Source of the DNA: CAWFZT01 sp963820415
Lineage (GTDB): Bacteria; Chloroflexota; Anaerolineae; Anaerolineales; Anaerolineaceae
Direction: 5' to 3'
Assembly (NCBI GenBank): GCA_963820415.1
Contig: CAWFZT010000004.1
Location: 372,001-436,000, forward strand
DNA: 64,000 bases
In this document: positions 50,344 to 58,723 of the stretch, piece after piece
Position numbering within the stretch: position 1 is the stretch's first letter
Layout: every line of letters begins with the position of its first letter
Position numbers and translations under genes: made by a program
The notes under the pieces: model-generated
The model's input: the letters and a program-made list of their open reading frames with translations, nothing else
Told to the model about the DNA's origin: nothing
The model's database searches: none

Positions 50344-50849
50344 CTATTCTTCGTTGCTATCAGTCGGCAGCGTGCGCAGCGCATCATCCATGGTGACGTT
50401 TTCACGGCGCATCCCAGGGGCGGGAGTCCCGCAATAAGGGCACAAATTCCATGGCAATTCCATCAACCGGCCGCATTGGTGGCAGTTCTTCTTCAACCGG
50501 GTATGGCAATTGGGACAAACTGACCAATCATCATGGACCTGACGGCCACAGCCAGGACAAAGTGGCTTGTCCTCGATAGATTGCAGTAGAGCTTCTTCTT
50601 CCAGGGTGTGCTGATATTCATCTTCCAGCGTCTGTGGTGGTCTCAAGATCAGATAAATGAGCATCCCGGGTAAGAAAAAATCGCCGCGACCAGGACCGCC
50701 AGGATGTGGATTAATGGATCGCGCACTCTCTTACGAATATCGCGATATACCCAAAACAGGAAACTCAACCACAAAGCTGCAACAAATGCTGCTGCAAAAG
50801 CTGTAGATACAAGGATGAAATTGCTCAAAAAGGAGGGATCAAAATTCAT
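50344..50849 (-). CDS. Membrane-anchored double zinc-ribbon protein, split by a one-base deletion
   Basis: Two overlapping frames make one protein of about 168 residues. The first (from ATG 50849, after GGAG) has two hydrophobic segments (LVSTAFAAAFVAALWLSFLF, then HILAVLVAAIF). The second begins at 50664 and reads LIYLILRPPQTLEDEYQHTL followed by two zinc ribbons (CPGC, CPNC, CHQC, CPYC). Adding one T to the run of six T's (50675-50680 on the minus strand) gives a continuous AIFFLPGMLIYLILRP. The combined protein is a membrane anchor with cytoplasmic zinc ribbons, function unknown. It is monocistronic, divergent from radC. Confidence 0.8.
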
Positions 50850-50926
50850 GGCAATCTCCGTAGGGAAATTATAGCATGGTTGTCATTTTGTTAAGTCTCA
50901 AGAGCTACAAAAACTATTGATATTTC

Positions 50927-50955
50927 TTGCCCTTTTTTGGCCCTTCAAGTATAGT
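50927..50955 (+). promoter_or_regulatory. Promoter of radC
   Basis: TTGCCC at 50927-50932, 17-base spacer, TATAGT at 50950-50955; transcript start near 50962, about 42 bases before the ATG. Confidence 0.6.
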
Positions 50956-51003
50956 GATTGGAAGAACCTTCACACATCCAGGCATGGTCTACAAGGAGTC
51001 GTC

Positions 51004-51708
51004 ATGGTAAGAGAGAGTTCAGCATCCTACCGAATTACTGACCTCGACGAGTCAGAACGGCCGCGTGAAAGGCTGGCAAAGTTAGGCCCACAGGCCCTGT
51101 CGAAGCCTGAATTGCTGGCTATCCTCCTGCGAGTCGGGGTACAGGGAGAGAATGCAGTTCAGATGGGCCAACGCCTTCTTCAGACCTTCGGCGGATTATC
51201 TGGCCTTCAGCGAGCCTCGTTCGATGAGGTGTGCAACCAACACGGCATGGGAAACGCCAAAGCCGCCCAGGTAAAAGCCGCCATTGAGTTAGGTAATCGC
51301 CTCAGGCTGGAGACCCCTGACGAAAAACCCGCTATTCACAGTCCAGCCGATGCGGCTGTACTGGTGCAGTATGAAATGGCCGGCCTTACCCAGGAACACC
51401 TGTGGGTAATCAACCTTGACACCCGCAACCGGATGTTGAATATCGAAAAAGTGTATATCGGTTCTCTCAACTCATCCATGGTGCGCGTTGGCGAGCTTTT
51501 CAGGGCGGCTATCCAGCGTAATGCTGCGTCGATTATTGTCGTGCACAACCATCCCAGCGGGGACCCGACTCCCAGCCCGGAGGATATTGCCCTTACAAAG
51601 TCTATTGTTCAAGCCGGCAAATTGCTCGATATCGACTTGCTAGACCACCTGGTCATTGGACAAAATAAGTTCGTTTCGATGAAGGAAAGAGGCCTGGGAT
51701 TCGGATAG
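51004..51708 (+). CDS. radC: RadC family JAB/MPN protein
   Basis: A 234-residue RadC (UPF0758) protein. An N-terminal helix-hairpin-helix part (RPRERLAKLGPQALSKPELLA, FDEVCNQHGMGNAKAAQVKA) precedes the JAMM metal motif HNHPSGDPTPSPED. The family is widespread; a direct role in DNA repair is doubted and its reaction is unknown. Start ATG 51004 follows AAGGAG; the frame opens earlier at 50917, but the promoter lies in between. Confidence 0.92.
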   Translation: MVRESSASYRITDLDESERPRERLAKLGPQALSKPELLAILLRVGVQGENAVQMGQRLLQTFGGLSGLQRASFDEVCNQHGMGNAKAAQVKAAIELGNRLRLETPDEKPAIHSPADAAVLVQYEMAGLTQEHLWVINLDTRNRMLNIEKVYIGSLNSSMVRVGELFRAAIQRNAASIIVVHNHPSGDPTPSPEDIALTKSIVQAGKLLDIDLLDHLVIGQNKFVSMKERGLGFG

Positions 51709-51736
51709 ACAGACGTTATTTCTGGATTATTCTGCT

Positions 51737-52021
51737 TTACTTGGGCGAGTATGCTTGGTCTTTAGATGCACCGTCGAACGACGTGTCTTCATTGCCGGTT
51801 TCCCGGCAGTAGGACTTCAGCAAAAGGCTGAGTTGGTTTAAAGCGTGGACATCAAATTCTCGTTTTCCGCAAACGTCGCATACCCAGGCGGGGAAATCAG
51901 GTACAGTGATTAATTCATCACCCAGCCAGGTGAAATACGTCAAGTAAGTCCGGTGCATCTGCCCTGCCTGGCAGTCATTACAGGGCATTGTATAATTAGC
52001 GTGATCTTTAGTGACGTTCAT
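51737..52021 (-). CDS. YgiT-type zinc finger protein
   Basis: A 94-residue protein with a four-Cys zinc site, CNDC near the start and CDVCG after a beta-rich stretch (YLTYFTWLGDELITVPDFPAWVC in part). This is the zinc-binding N-terminal half of MqsA/YgiT antitoxins. The helix-turn-helix half and a neighbouring MqsR-type toxin are missing, so a toxin-antitoxin role is not supported. The start overlaps the stop of the deoC remnant (ATGA). A start at the internal ATG about 11 codons on is possible. Confidence 0.75.
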   Translation of the reverse strand: MNVTKDHANYTMPCNDCQAGQMHRTYLTYFTWLGDELITVPDFPAWVCDVCGKREFDVHALNQLSLLLKSYCRETGNEDTSFDGASKDQAYSPK

Positions 52022-52209
52022 CCATTACCTGCCTGAGCTTCTTGCTTAATTCTAACACCAGAACTGGTTCCCAGCCAGTTAGCACCTGCTTCAATCATTC
52101 CCAAAACGTTTACCAGCATGGGCATCCCCCTTGCTGCTTTGACTCCCATTTTATCAGGCCTTCCAACCATAATATCGATTTCCTCAGCTCTGGAATGAAT
52201 GGCATGGCT
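52018..52209 (-). pseudogene. deoC: Remnant of a deoxyribose-phosphate aldolase (deoC) gene
   Basis: The minus strand from 52209 is open for 63 codons and ends in a TGA at 52018. It reads EEIDIMVGRPDKMGVKAARG, then LGMIEAGANWLGTSSGVRI. The pair GVKAA and MIEAGATRIGTSSGV is the C-terminal phosphate-binding end of DeoC. The remaining 150-160 residues are gone; an in-frame TGA precedes it and lepB lies directly upstream. A stretch within (MPMLVNV) also differs from the usual IRTYEDA region, as expected for decay. Confidence 0.65.
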
Positions 52210-52218
52210 TCAAGAACT

Positions 52219-52803
52219 TTAGTTACCGTTAGCTGCTTTAACGATAAAAGGTTGGTCGAGTGTTTTCACCTGGTTAAACGGCCAGTAAATCACTTCCGCT
52301 CTGCCGACGACCAAATTTAAGGGTACGTATCCCCAACTATGCGAGTCGGATGATTGGTTGCGATTGTCACCCAGAACGAACAAAGAATCCTTGGGAACTA
52401 CCCATTGCCCGTTGTAATCAGGCGGGGCGGCGGTGTAATTCTCCTGGATCACCTGATTATTAATAAATACTTGTTGATTTTTGATGACAACCTTATCTCC
52501 AGGAACACCGATGATCCGTTTTATATAATCTTCAGCGAGGTTTTGAGGGTAATGGAAGACAATAATGTCTCCATGTCTGACTTCGCCCAACCGGTATACA
52601 ACTTTATTTACCAGGATGAACTCTCCAGGCTGCAAGGTCGGTTCCATGCTGATGTTTTCTACTCGCACACGCGCCACCACACTGTCAATGATGAAATACA
52701 GCACCACTGCCAGGATTACCGTCTGGAGTGTCTCTAAAAGAAAACGGATCCAGACTGAGCGGTTGGGGGGTGGAGCTATTTCTTCCATCCGAAAATTATC
52801 CAA
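52219..52803 (-). CDS. lepB: Signal peptidase I
   Basis: A 194-residue type I signal peptidase. One N-terminal membrane segment (VILAVVLYFIIDSVV) is followed by the catalytic Ser52 in ISMEPTL and the general-base Lys95 in EDYIKRIIGVPGD; the box GDNRNQSSDSHSWG follows. It removes signal peptides from exported proteins at the outer face of the membrane. Start TTG 52803 has GGAGG five bases upstream. It has its own upstream region of 173 bases. Confidence 0.95.
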   Translation of the reverse strand: MDNFRMEEIAPPPNRSVWIRFLLETLQTVILAVVLYFIIDSVVARVRVENISMEPTLQPGEFILVNKVVYRLGEVRHGDIIVFHYPQNLAEDYIKRIIGVPGDKVVIKNQQVFINNQVIQENYTAAPPDYNGQWVVPKDSLFVLGDNRNQSSDSHSWGYVPLNLVVGRAEVIYWPFNQVKTLDQPFIVKAANGN

Positions 52804-52976
52804 TCATTCCTCCGCGTACCATTAAGAGATTTATATCAATTCGTAAATCCAGTTGAAATCGCTCTTTTAGGTGCACCCTGATCACACTTAAGCAGGCAAG
52901 AAAACTAATGACTTTATCTTGTCTGAGCGGATTTCAACTCATTATAAATCGCCTTACTGGAGCAAGCAAGGGAAAA

Positions 52977-54338
52977 TCATCTGCGCGGTTTCATCACCAA
53001 CCGGACGGGTGTGCCGATAAAGCTATATTCTTTGCGTAGTTGATTTTCAAGGTAACGGATATAGGTAAAATGCGCCAAGCTCGGATCATTTACATACAGC
53101 AAGAATGTGGGTGGATCATTCCGTACCTGTGTGCCATAATAAATTTTAAATGATTTCCCGGTACGCGAGGTAGATTGGTGGGCGTCCTGTGAATTCTGTA
53201 AGATACGGTTGAGCTGAGAAGTAGTCAGGCGCGCCAGGCGTTCTTCCTGCACCTGCAGCGCCAGCGGCATCACCTGATCGACTCGCTGGCCTGTCTTGGC
53301 AGAAATGTAGAGGATCGGTACGTAATCCATGAAGTTCAGCTCCTGCCTTATCTTAGTAGTGAACTGCTCCATGGTATAGGTGTCTTTGGGAATCGCATCC
53401 CATTTATTGACTAAGACGACGGTGCTTTTCCAGGCTTCCAGGATGAACCCAGCGATGTGCGCATCCTGGGCAGTAATGCCGCTGGTGGCGTCGATCACCA
53501 ACAGAGCTACGTCTGCCCTTTCGATCGCCCTGAGCGAACGAATAACGCTATATTTTTCCACTCCCGGATCGATCCTGCCTCGTCGGCGGATTCCTGCCGT
53601 ATCGATCAAAGTAACCGGTATGCCGTTGAAATCGAAATGAGTATCGATAGCATCCCGGGTAGTGCCGGCGATAGGGCTGACTATGGCTCTTTCTTCGCCT
53701 GCCAGCCGGTTGAGCAGGCTGGATTTTCCAACGTTAGGTTTCCCCACGATGGCAATTTTGACCAATTCATCTTCAGGTTGCTCATCTTGTTTGGGAAATG
53801 CGGCTACCAATGCATCTAAGAGGTCGCCTGTGCCGGTTCCATGCACGGCGGAAATGGCAAAAAGCTCGCCTATCCCCAGTTCATAAAACTGCAGGGCTTG
53901 CTGGCGATAACCTTCGCTGTCGGCTTTATTCACTACCAATAGGACTGGTGGCCAAGGCATGCCATCCATTTCTTTTTGGTTGCGGCGTAAAATTTGGGCA
54001 ACCTCTTCGTCAGCCGGAGTAACCCCGGCAATTGCATCGGTGAGGAAGAGGATGGCATCTGCTTCCTGGATCGCAATTTCAGCTTGAGATCTGATCTGGC
54101 GAATGTAATCTGCAGAATCTACTGATAAAGGCGTCTTTCCTCCTGAAGAGGGATCAATTCCTCCAGTGTCGACCACGTCGAAGGAAATTCCATTCCATTC
54201 CGCTTCGGCGAACAAGCGGTCTCGGGTTGTACCCGGGGTATTGTCTACAATCGCTAAAGGTTCCCCCACAAGCCGGTTAAACAGAGTGCTCTTTCCGACA
54301 TTAGGTCGTCCTACCAACACAACAACGGGTTTGTTCAT
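52977..54338 (-). CDS. der: Ribosome biogenesis GTPase Der (EngA)
   Basis: A 453-residue protein with two tandem GTPase domains. P-loops are GRPNVGKST (residues 9-17) and GKPNVGKSS (about 200), each followed by DTPG/DTAG-type G3 motifs (DTGGIDP, DTAGIRR) and NKAD/NKWD G4 motifs. The C-terminal KH-like domain is present. It acts in maturation of the large ribosomal subunit. It overlaps the ybbR-type gene by 4 bases. Confidence 0.96.
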   Translation of the reverse strand: MNKPVVVLVGRPNVGKSTLFNRLVGEPLAIVDNTPGTTRDRLFAEAEWNGISFDVVDTGGIDPSSGGKTPLSVDSADYIRQIRSQAEIAIQEADAILFLTDAIAGVTPADEEVAQILRRNQKEMDGMPWPPVLLVVNKADSEGYRQQALQFYELGIGELFAISAVHGTGTGDLLDALVAAFPKQDEQPEDELVKIAIVGKPNVGKSSLLNRLAGEERAIVSPIAGTTRDAIDTHFDFNGIPVTLIDTAGIRRRGRIDPGVEKYSVIRSLRAIERADVALLVIDATSGITAQDAHIAGFILEAWKSTVVLVNKWDAIPKDTYTMEQFTTKIRQELNFMDYVPILYISAKTGQRVDQVMPLALQVQEERLARLTTSQLNRILQNSQDAHQSTSRTGKSFKIYYGTQVRNDPPTFLLYVNDPSLAHFTYIRYLENQLRKEYSFIGTPVRLVMKPRR

Positions 54339-55606
54339 TTAACGGTTGGACTTTCTTTGGGTGTAGGGCTTGGCGTTGGCACTTGTGTAATATAAACTTC
54401 AATTGAACCAGGCAGGACTGATTCCAGTTTAAGATCGGTAGAGGGCATTTCTACCCGGGGCACGAGCTGGAAAGTACCCGGTCCCTGGCCCGTCAGGTCC
54501 ACACTGACCCGGATTTTATCCTGGGTAAGCGTATCCAGGAGAGGTAGCGGGCCGGAAAGGATGATATCCACAGTTTCAGGAGATACCTTGGCATCTAACC
54601 CTTCAGCCAACCCGACTACATTGACGATTAGCCGGGAAAGGCTAAGGCTGCCTTCGATTGCCGTCACACCAATCTGCACCTGGATCGACTGGTCGCCAAC
54701 GACCTGCACGCCATTCGGCAGATTTAATCCCAGGTTGACATCCAGGTCGTCTTTCGATCCATTTAGGTTGATGGGAGTTGTTTCGACGTACCCGGGCAAT
54801 TTTTCTACCAGACTTGGGTCCGTCGAGAAGACGGTTATCGCTGGCGGTGAGACAGTGATAGTTGTCAACCGGTATCCGGTAGCTACCTGGCCAACTAAAA
54901 CAGCTTTCACCACCACATTGCGGTACCCCCCTCTTTGCGTAATCTGTTCGGTGACGATAACGTTGTCAGGGGTGATCGTTATTCCATTCACCGCCACCTC
55001 GTTGGCATCCAGGGCCTGAAGCGGAATCGTGCGGTTTATATTTTCGTGCGCCTGGTTGATATCTATAGTGGCGCTTACTTCTTTCACACGGCTTACCAGG
55101 GATTCAGGCCCTGAAATGGTGGCGGCAGGTTGGCTCAATTGAGGTGTTCCCGCTTGAAACCCAATGGCTGGGTCGTTGCGAAGAATCAGTTGGATGGGAA
55201 AAGATTTACTTGACAGGCTTTCCAGAGTTAAGTTTAAGGTCTGGGGAGAATATGTAAGTATTCTCACCGGAGATATTCCAATCTGGATCTGGATCGGCAA
55301 GTCATGGTTTCCAGGCCCCAGGCCTGAGAGGTCGACGATGGCGCGCACCGGAATATTGTCGTTGATTAGACGATCCCAGATTGAATGAGGTGCACTCAGG
55401 GTGAGGGTGATTTGATCGTGAATGTCACTGGTCAGCATCAGACCCGGGCTTTGTCCGATCATCTCTATTTCTACCGGTCGTGGATAGATTCGCTCTTCGG
55501 TAGGGTCCGATGCCGTCACCGAGATTGCCCACACCGCCAGGGCAAGGACAAAGGCCAGCAGGAAGGTAGGCAGGATTTTTAAAAATTGGCGGATAAATGA
55601 AAGCAT
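54335..55606 (-). CDS. YbbR domain protein (CdaR-like)
   Basis: A 423-residue protein with one N-terminal membrane segment (FLLAFVLALAVWAISVTA) and four YbbR-type beta domains outside the membrane (for example IYPRPVEIEMIGQSPGLML, RNVVVKAVLVGQVATGY). The tail is Pro/Thr-rich. CdaR proteins bind the diadenylate cyclase CdaA and adjust c-di-AMP synthesis. It begins right after the cdaA stop, which supports that pairing. Confidence 0.9.
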   Translation of the reverse strand: MLSFIRQFLKILPTFLLAFVLALAVWAISVTASDPTEERIYPRPVEIEMIGQSPGLMLTSDIHDQITLTLSAPHSIWDRLINDNIPVRAIVDLSGLGPGNHDLPIQIQIGISPVRILTYSPQTLNLTLESLSSKSFPIQLILRNDPAIGFQAGTPQLSQPAATISGPESLVSRVKEVSATIDINQAHENINRTIPLQALDANEVAVNGITITPDNVIVTEQITQRGGYRNVVVKAVLVGQVATGYRLTTITVSPPAITVFSTDPSLVEKLPGYVETTPINLNGSKDDLDVNLGLNLPNGVQVVGDQSIQVQIGVTAIEGSLSLSRLIVNVVGLAEGLDAKVSPETVDIILSGPLPLLDTLTQDKIRVSVDLTGQGPGTFQLVPRVEMPSTDLKLESVLPGSIEVYITQVPTPSPTPKESPTVK

Positions 55607-56515
55607 TTAGTCCTCCTGACGCTTGCTGTTGCCTGGCTTGGTAAAAACTCGTCGAAAAAAGCCGCCCAGGTTGCTGGTAAGGTCGGGAGGCCGGTAAAAC
55701 GCCAGAAGAATATTCTCCAACCTTTCGCTATCAAGCCGGCGTATCATTCTCCCTGCATGTGCAATTGAAATTGAACCGGTTTCTTCAGAAACTACCACTG
55801 CAATCGCATCGCTGGCTTCAGAGATTCCTAAAGCTGCCCGGTGTCGCAGCCCCATCTGCCTGTCGGGTGAGCGAGTCAAAATGCCGCTGGACGAAAGCGG
55901 CATCACACAGGCGGCTGCAACAAGCTGGTTATCGGCTATGATTACTGCTCCGTCGTGCAGGGGTGTATTGGGGTAGAAAATTTGTAGCAGCAGTTCAGCG
56001 GTGACTCTGGCATTCATCTGCACGCCGGTGTGGATATATTCCTGGAGGCTATCGTTGCGCTGTAATATTATTAGTGCGCCGTGCTGGCGGGCAGAAAGCC
56101 GGGCCGATGCGGTAACGACCGATTTTATGGCCTGCTGCATGGAAAGATTAGCGGCGGCCGATTGGGGGTTCCAAATTACCGTGGTAGAGCCTGCCCTACC
56201 CAATCTTTCCAGGCCGCGCCGGATTTCGGGGGCAAAAATGACCGGAACCGCCAGAAGCAGGGCAGGTAACGAGCTATGGACCAGCCAGGAAAAGGCTGGC
56301 AGGTTTACCATGCTGGTCAACAGGCTGAGCAAAATGACCAGCAGAATGACCCCGCGCAGCAGCACCATCGCCTGGGTATCTCGCACCATCATCAAGATGG
56401 CGAAGAATATTAATGTAACCAGGCCAAGGTCGAGAATGCTTAACCAATTGAGCCGCTGGAAGAGAAATAAAAGGTCATTCAACAAATTCGGCACGGCTAA
56501 CTTTACCCAAACCAC
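55607..56515 (-). CDS. cdaA: Diadenylate cyclase CdaA
   Basis: A 302-residue membrane-bound diadenylate cyclase. Three N-terminal hydrophobic segments (for example LGLVTLIFFAILMMV, GVILLVILLSLLTSM) precede the DAC domain, with the active motifs LHDGAVII and LRHRAALG. It joins two ATP into c-di-AMP, which controls potassium uptake and cell-wall stress. A 30-residue basic tail follows. Start GTG 56515 is the first in the frame; a later GTG (about 56491) is possible. Confidence 0.95.
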   Translation of the reverse strand: MVWVKLAVPNLLNDLLFLFQRLNWLSILDLGLVTLIFFAILMMVRDTQAMVLLRGVILLVILLSLLTSMVNLPAFSWLVHSSLPALLLAVPVIFAPEIRRGLERLGRAGSTTVIWNPQSAAANLSMQQAIKSVVTASARLSARQHGALIILQRNDSLQEYIHTGVQMNARVTAELLLQIFYPNTPLHDGAVIIADNQLVAAACVMPLSSSGILTRSPDRQMGLRHRAALGISEASDAIAVVVSEETGSISIAHAGRMIRRLDSERLENILLAFYRPPDLTSNLGGFFRRVFTKPGNSKRQED

Positions 56516-56581
56516 ACAGCCCTAAAAGCTGTAACTGAGGTGGCATGCTTCGAAGATCACCTGCTAAACCCGGAGCGATGC

Positions 56582-57727
56582 TCAGATAGGTCGTAGTATG
56601 CGATCTTGACGCAGTTGCTTGAAGAAGAGCATAGTATCCGGCGGCATTGTTTCACTGGCAGCCTCTTGCCAGGCCAGGATTCCCAGGGTTTGAGGCGTTC
56701 GATGTTCATACCCCAGGTTCTTCCAGACTGAGTCCATTTTAGCAAGCTCTATAGGTGCAAAGATCAAGGATGCTTCGCACTGCAAATCGCGTGAAGCTCG
56801 CTCCATTTCACTGATCAACGGAGGAAGCGCCTGGTCTGCCGAAATTGCCGGGTCCAGCAGGATATCAGTCGTCCGCACGATCAGATTCTCCACTTGCCAT
56901 CCTATCAATCCCATCAATTCATCACCCAACTGCAATAAAAGGAAAGCTTTTTCTCCAAAGGCCGCCATTATGTCATCTTTTTGGAGTGAACGGAAGGCTT
57001 TTTTATTGCAATTCATAAAGTGAGCGATTTCGTGAGAATTGCGAGGGTTGCCCCTTAAAATGGTTATGTCTCCCTGAGCGGCTTTAGTTTTAACTACCTG
57101 GTAAATCGGAGCAGCACCTGCTTCCGTCGGGACATTTTTCTTCCAGGCTGCTACGACTTGGCTCCAGGTATCTTCAAAAGGGCCAACATTTTTTATAATG
57201 ACATCCGCTGCAGCCATTTTACGTTCCTGGGGTGGCTGTGATGCCATCCTCTGGCGGGCTTCCAATTCGGTCATGTGGCGGTTATTGATCATGCGGGATA
57301 ACTGGAATTCTGGAGGAGTGTAGGTGACCCAGAGGCTATCACAGTTTTTGCGGATGTTCGCCTCGATCAATTTAATGGCCTCTACCACAATCACTCGCTG
57401 GGTGGCGCGACGTATGATCATGTCTATCGCCTGGTCGACTAACGGATGGATGATTTTTTCGAGCAAAGGCAGCGCTTCAGGGTCAGTGAACACAATCCGA
57501 GATAATTTACCACGGTCGATCTGCTCATCCGCGCCCAACACATACTTGCCAAACGTTTCCAGGACAGGTTTATAACCTGGAGCACCTTTTGCGATGGCGC
57601 GATGACCGAGCGCATCGGCGTCTATGCCATAAGCGCCCAGGTGTTCGAGCATTTTGCGTACGACACTTTTACCGGTGCCGATGTTGCCGGTGACGCCAAT
57701 CACATACTTTCCCGCCCACTTACTCAC
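56582..57727 (-). CDS. coaE: Dephospho-CoA kinase fused to a GNAT-like C-terminal domain
   Basis: A 381-residue protein. Residues 1-205 are CoaE: P-loop GNIGTGKS (14-21), IDADALGH, and the conserved IIHP and RMASQPP segments. It phosphorylates dephospho-CoA in the last step of CoA synthesis. A further 175 residues (DITILRGNPRNSHEIAHFMN and QLGDELMGLIGWQVENLIVR and LIFAPIELAKMDSVWKNLGYEHR) resemble a GNAT acetyltransferase. Normal CoaE is about 200 residues, so this is a fusion. Start GTG 57727 has GAAGGAG upstream. The cdaA gene follows after 66 bases. Confidence 0.88.
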   Translation of the reverse strand: MSKWAGKYVIGVTGNIGTGKSVVRKMLEHLGAYGIDADALGHRAIAKGAPGYKPVLETFGKYVLGADEQIDRGKLSRIVFTDPEALPLLEKIIHPLVDQAIDMIIRRATQRVIVVEAIKLIEANIRKNCDSLWVTYTPPEFQLSRMINNRHMTELEARQRMASQPPQERKMAAADVIIKNVGPFEDTWSQVVAAWKKNVPTEAGAAPIYQVVKTKAAQGDITILRGNPRNSHEIAHFMNCNKKAFRSLQKDDIMAAFGEKAFLLLQLGDELMGLIGWQVENLIVRTTDILLDPAISADQALPPLISEMERASRDLQCEASLIFAPIELAKMDSVWKNLGYEHRTPQTLGILAWQEAASETMPPDTMLFFKQLRQDRILRPI

Positions 57728-58036
57728 GCTGACTCCTTCGTCCGTAGATCCTGGCTTGCATTATCATTTTAGTCTTGCATGGTAAGAATGTCAAACATTT
57801 ACGCTCAAGCCTGAAAAAATCTTCCTGCACATCTACGGTTGCGGCCCTTGATAGGCCATTTCCCTGGCTCACCCCCAGAATCACCCTTCCATACCCCTTC
57901 TATCACCTGGCAAGGGGATTGTTGGTAGAATCTATTTTGTTAGTTATGTCCCCTGCCCGGGATTTGCGATAGTAGCTAATGGCAATGGATCAAAGATGCG
58001 CGTACAGTGGCAGGATTTATTTTGTGCCGGTTGTTT
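57728..58036. other. Gene-free stretch upstream of coaE
   Basis: About 309 bases containing the coaE promoter (57766-57794). It also holds a short perfect stem (CCCCTT/AAGGGG, 57895-57918) of unclear meaning. No coding frame is convincing; short ORFs here lack ribosome sites. Confidence 0.6.
57766..57794 (-). promoter_or_regulatory. Promoter of the coaE-cdaA-ybbR-der unit
   Basis: On the minus strand TTGACA (57794-57789), 17-base spacer and TAAAAT (57771-57766). Transcript start near 57759. Confidence 0.75.
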
Positions 58037-58510
58037 TCAAGATTGAACCAGCCCAGTTTCTTTCTTCCGACCCAGGTGAGCAAACCCATAATAGGTAATT
58101 GCGCCGCCTATCAGAAGTTCCCCTGCAATCGTTAGCCAGCGCTGCCAGCCTGCAGTAGTCTTTTCTAGCATGAGCAGGTTGAAAACCTCCACCAGGAAAA
58201 GCAGTAGGATCGCCGGCCCAAAGATCCTGATAAAACGTTTGAACACAGTTTTTTTCAGTGTTCCATTCTTGAGATGCCCTTCAATAATAATAATGCCAAC
58301 AATCCAGATGCAGACTATGAAGGCTAAAGAGTATTTATCGATCACATCGGCAAAGCCGACTCGCGCCGGATTGTCGCGCACATAGAAGACAATTAACCCA
58401 ATTTCAATCGCCGTGTGTAGCTGCAGCCCGACCCAGAAAAGCAGGGCTACAAGCGGAAACCAAACCAGATATACGCTGAGGTCAGTAAGCCATTGTTTTT
58501 TGGACATCAT
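58037..58510 (-). CDS. Membrane protein of unknown function
   Basis: About 157 residues with four hydrophobic segments (LSVYLVWFPLVALLFWVGL, LAFIVCIWIVGIIII, FGPAILLLFLVEVF and a last one around LTIAGELLIGGAITYYGF) and a short hydrophilic tail. I do not recognise the family. The open frame continues back across the tRNA gene, but a real start is ATG 58510 or 58507, which follow AAGG. It sits 30 bases downstream of the tRNA and may share its transcript. Confidence 0.65.
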   Translation of the reverse strand: MMSKKQWLTDLSVYLVWFPLVALLFWVGLQLHTAIEIGLIVFYVRDNPARVGFADVIDKYSLAFIVCIWIVGIIIIEGHLKNGTLKKTVFKRFIRIFGPAILLLFLVEVFNLLMLEKTTAGWQRWLTIAGELLIGGAITYYGFAHLGRKKETGLVQS

Positions 58511-58540
58511 CCATTTAAGCCTTGCTGGGGAAAACCACAG

Positions 58541-58612
58541 TGGCGAGGGTGGGATTTGAACCCACATCCAAGGGCTTATGAGTCCCCTGCTCCACCATTG
58601 AGCTACCTCGCC
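58541..58612 (-). tRNA. tRNA with CAU anticodon (probably elongator tRNA-Met)
   Basis: 72 bases fold as a complete cloverleaf: acceptor GGCGAGG/CCUCGCC, D arm GCUC/GAGC, anticodon loop CUCAUAA, T arm GUGGG/CCCAC with loop UUCAAAU, discriminator A. CCA is not encoded. The anticodon stem GGGGA/GCCCU has an A-G mismatch next to the loop. The stem lacks the three G-C pairs of an initiator. A tRNA-Ile with lysidine-modified CAU is an alternative. Confidence 0.9.
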
Positions 58613-58626
58613 AATCGAGCGACCCA

Positions 58627-58655
58627 ATATTACTATGGGTAATTCAAATTGTCAA
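58627..58655 (-). promoter_or_regulatory. Promoter of the tRNA gene
   Basis: On the minus strand TTGACA (58655-58650), 17-base spacer, TAATAT (58632-58627). The transcript starts about 8 bases before the tRNA 5' end. Confidence 0.65.
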
Positions 58656-58723
58656 CGACTTTTCTCTTTCGCTTTTCAACCTACATACCATATCTTGCCA
58701 GAAATTATCTATCGTGTGTCAGT

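Noticed and set aside
51737..52021. YgiT-type gene as a toxin-antitoxin module
   Set aside because: No MqsR-like toxin and no HTH half are present; the adjacent reading frame is a deoC remnant.
52042..52320. 92-residue plus-strand ORF between the YgiT-type gene and lepB
   Set aside because: It overlaps lepB and the deoC remnant in antisense and has Cys/His-rich random composition.
58511..58627. N-terminal 39 codons of the open frame 58037-58627
   Set aside because: They read through the tRNA gene on the same strand. The protein more likely starts at 58510 or 58507.
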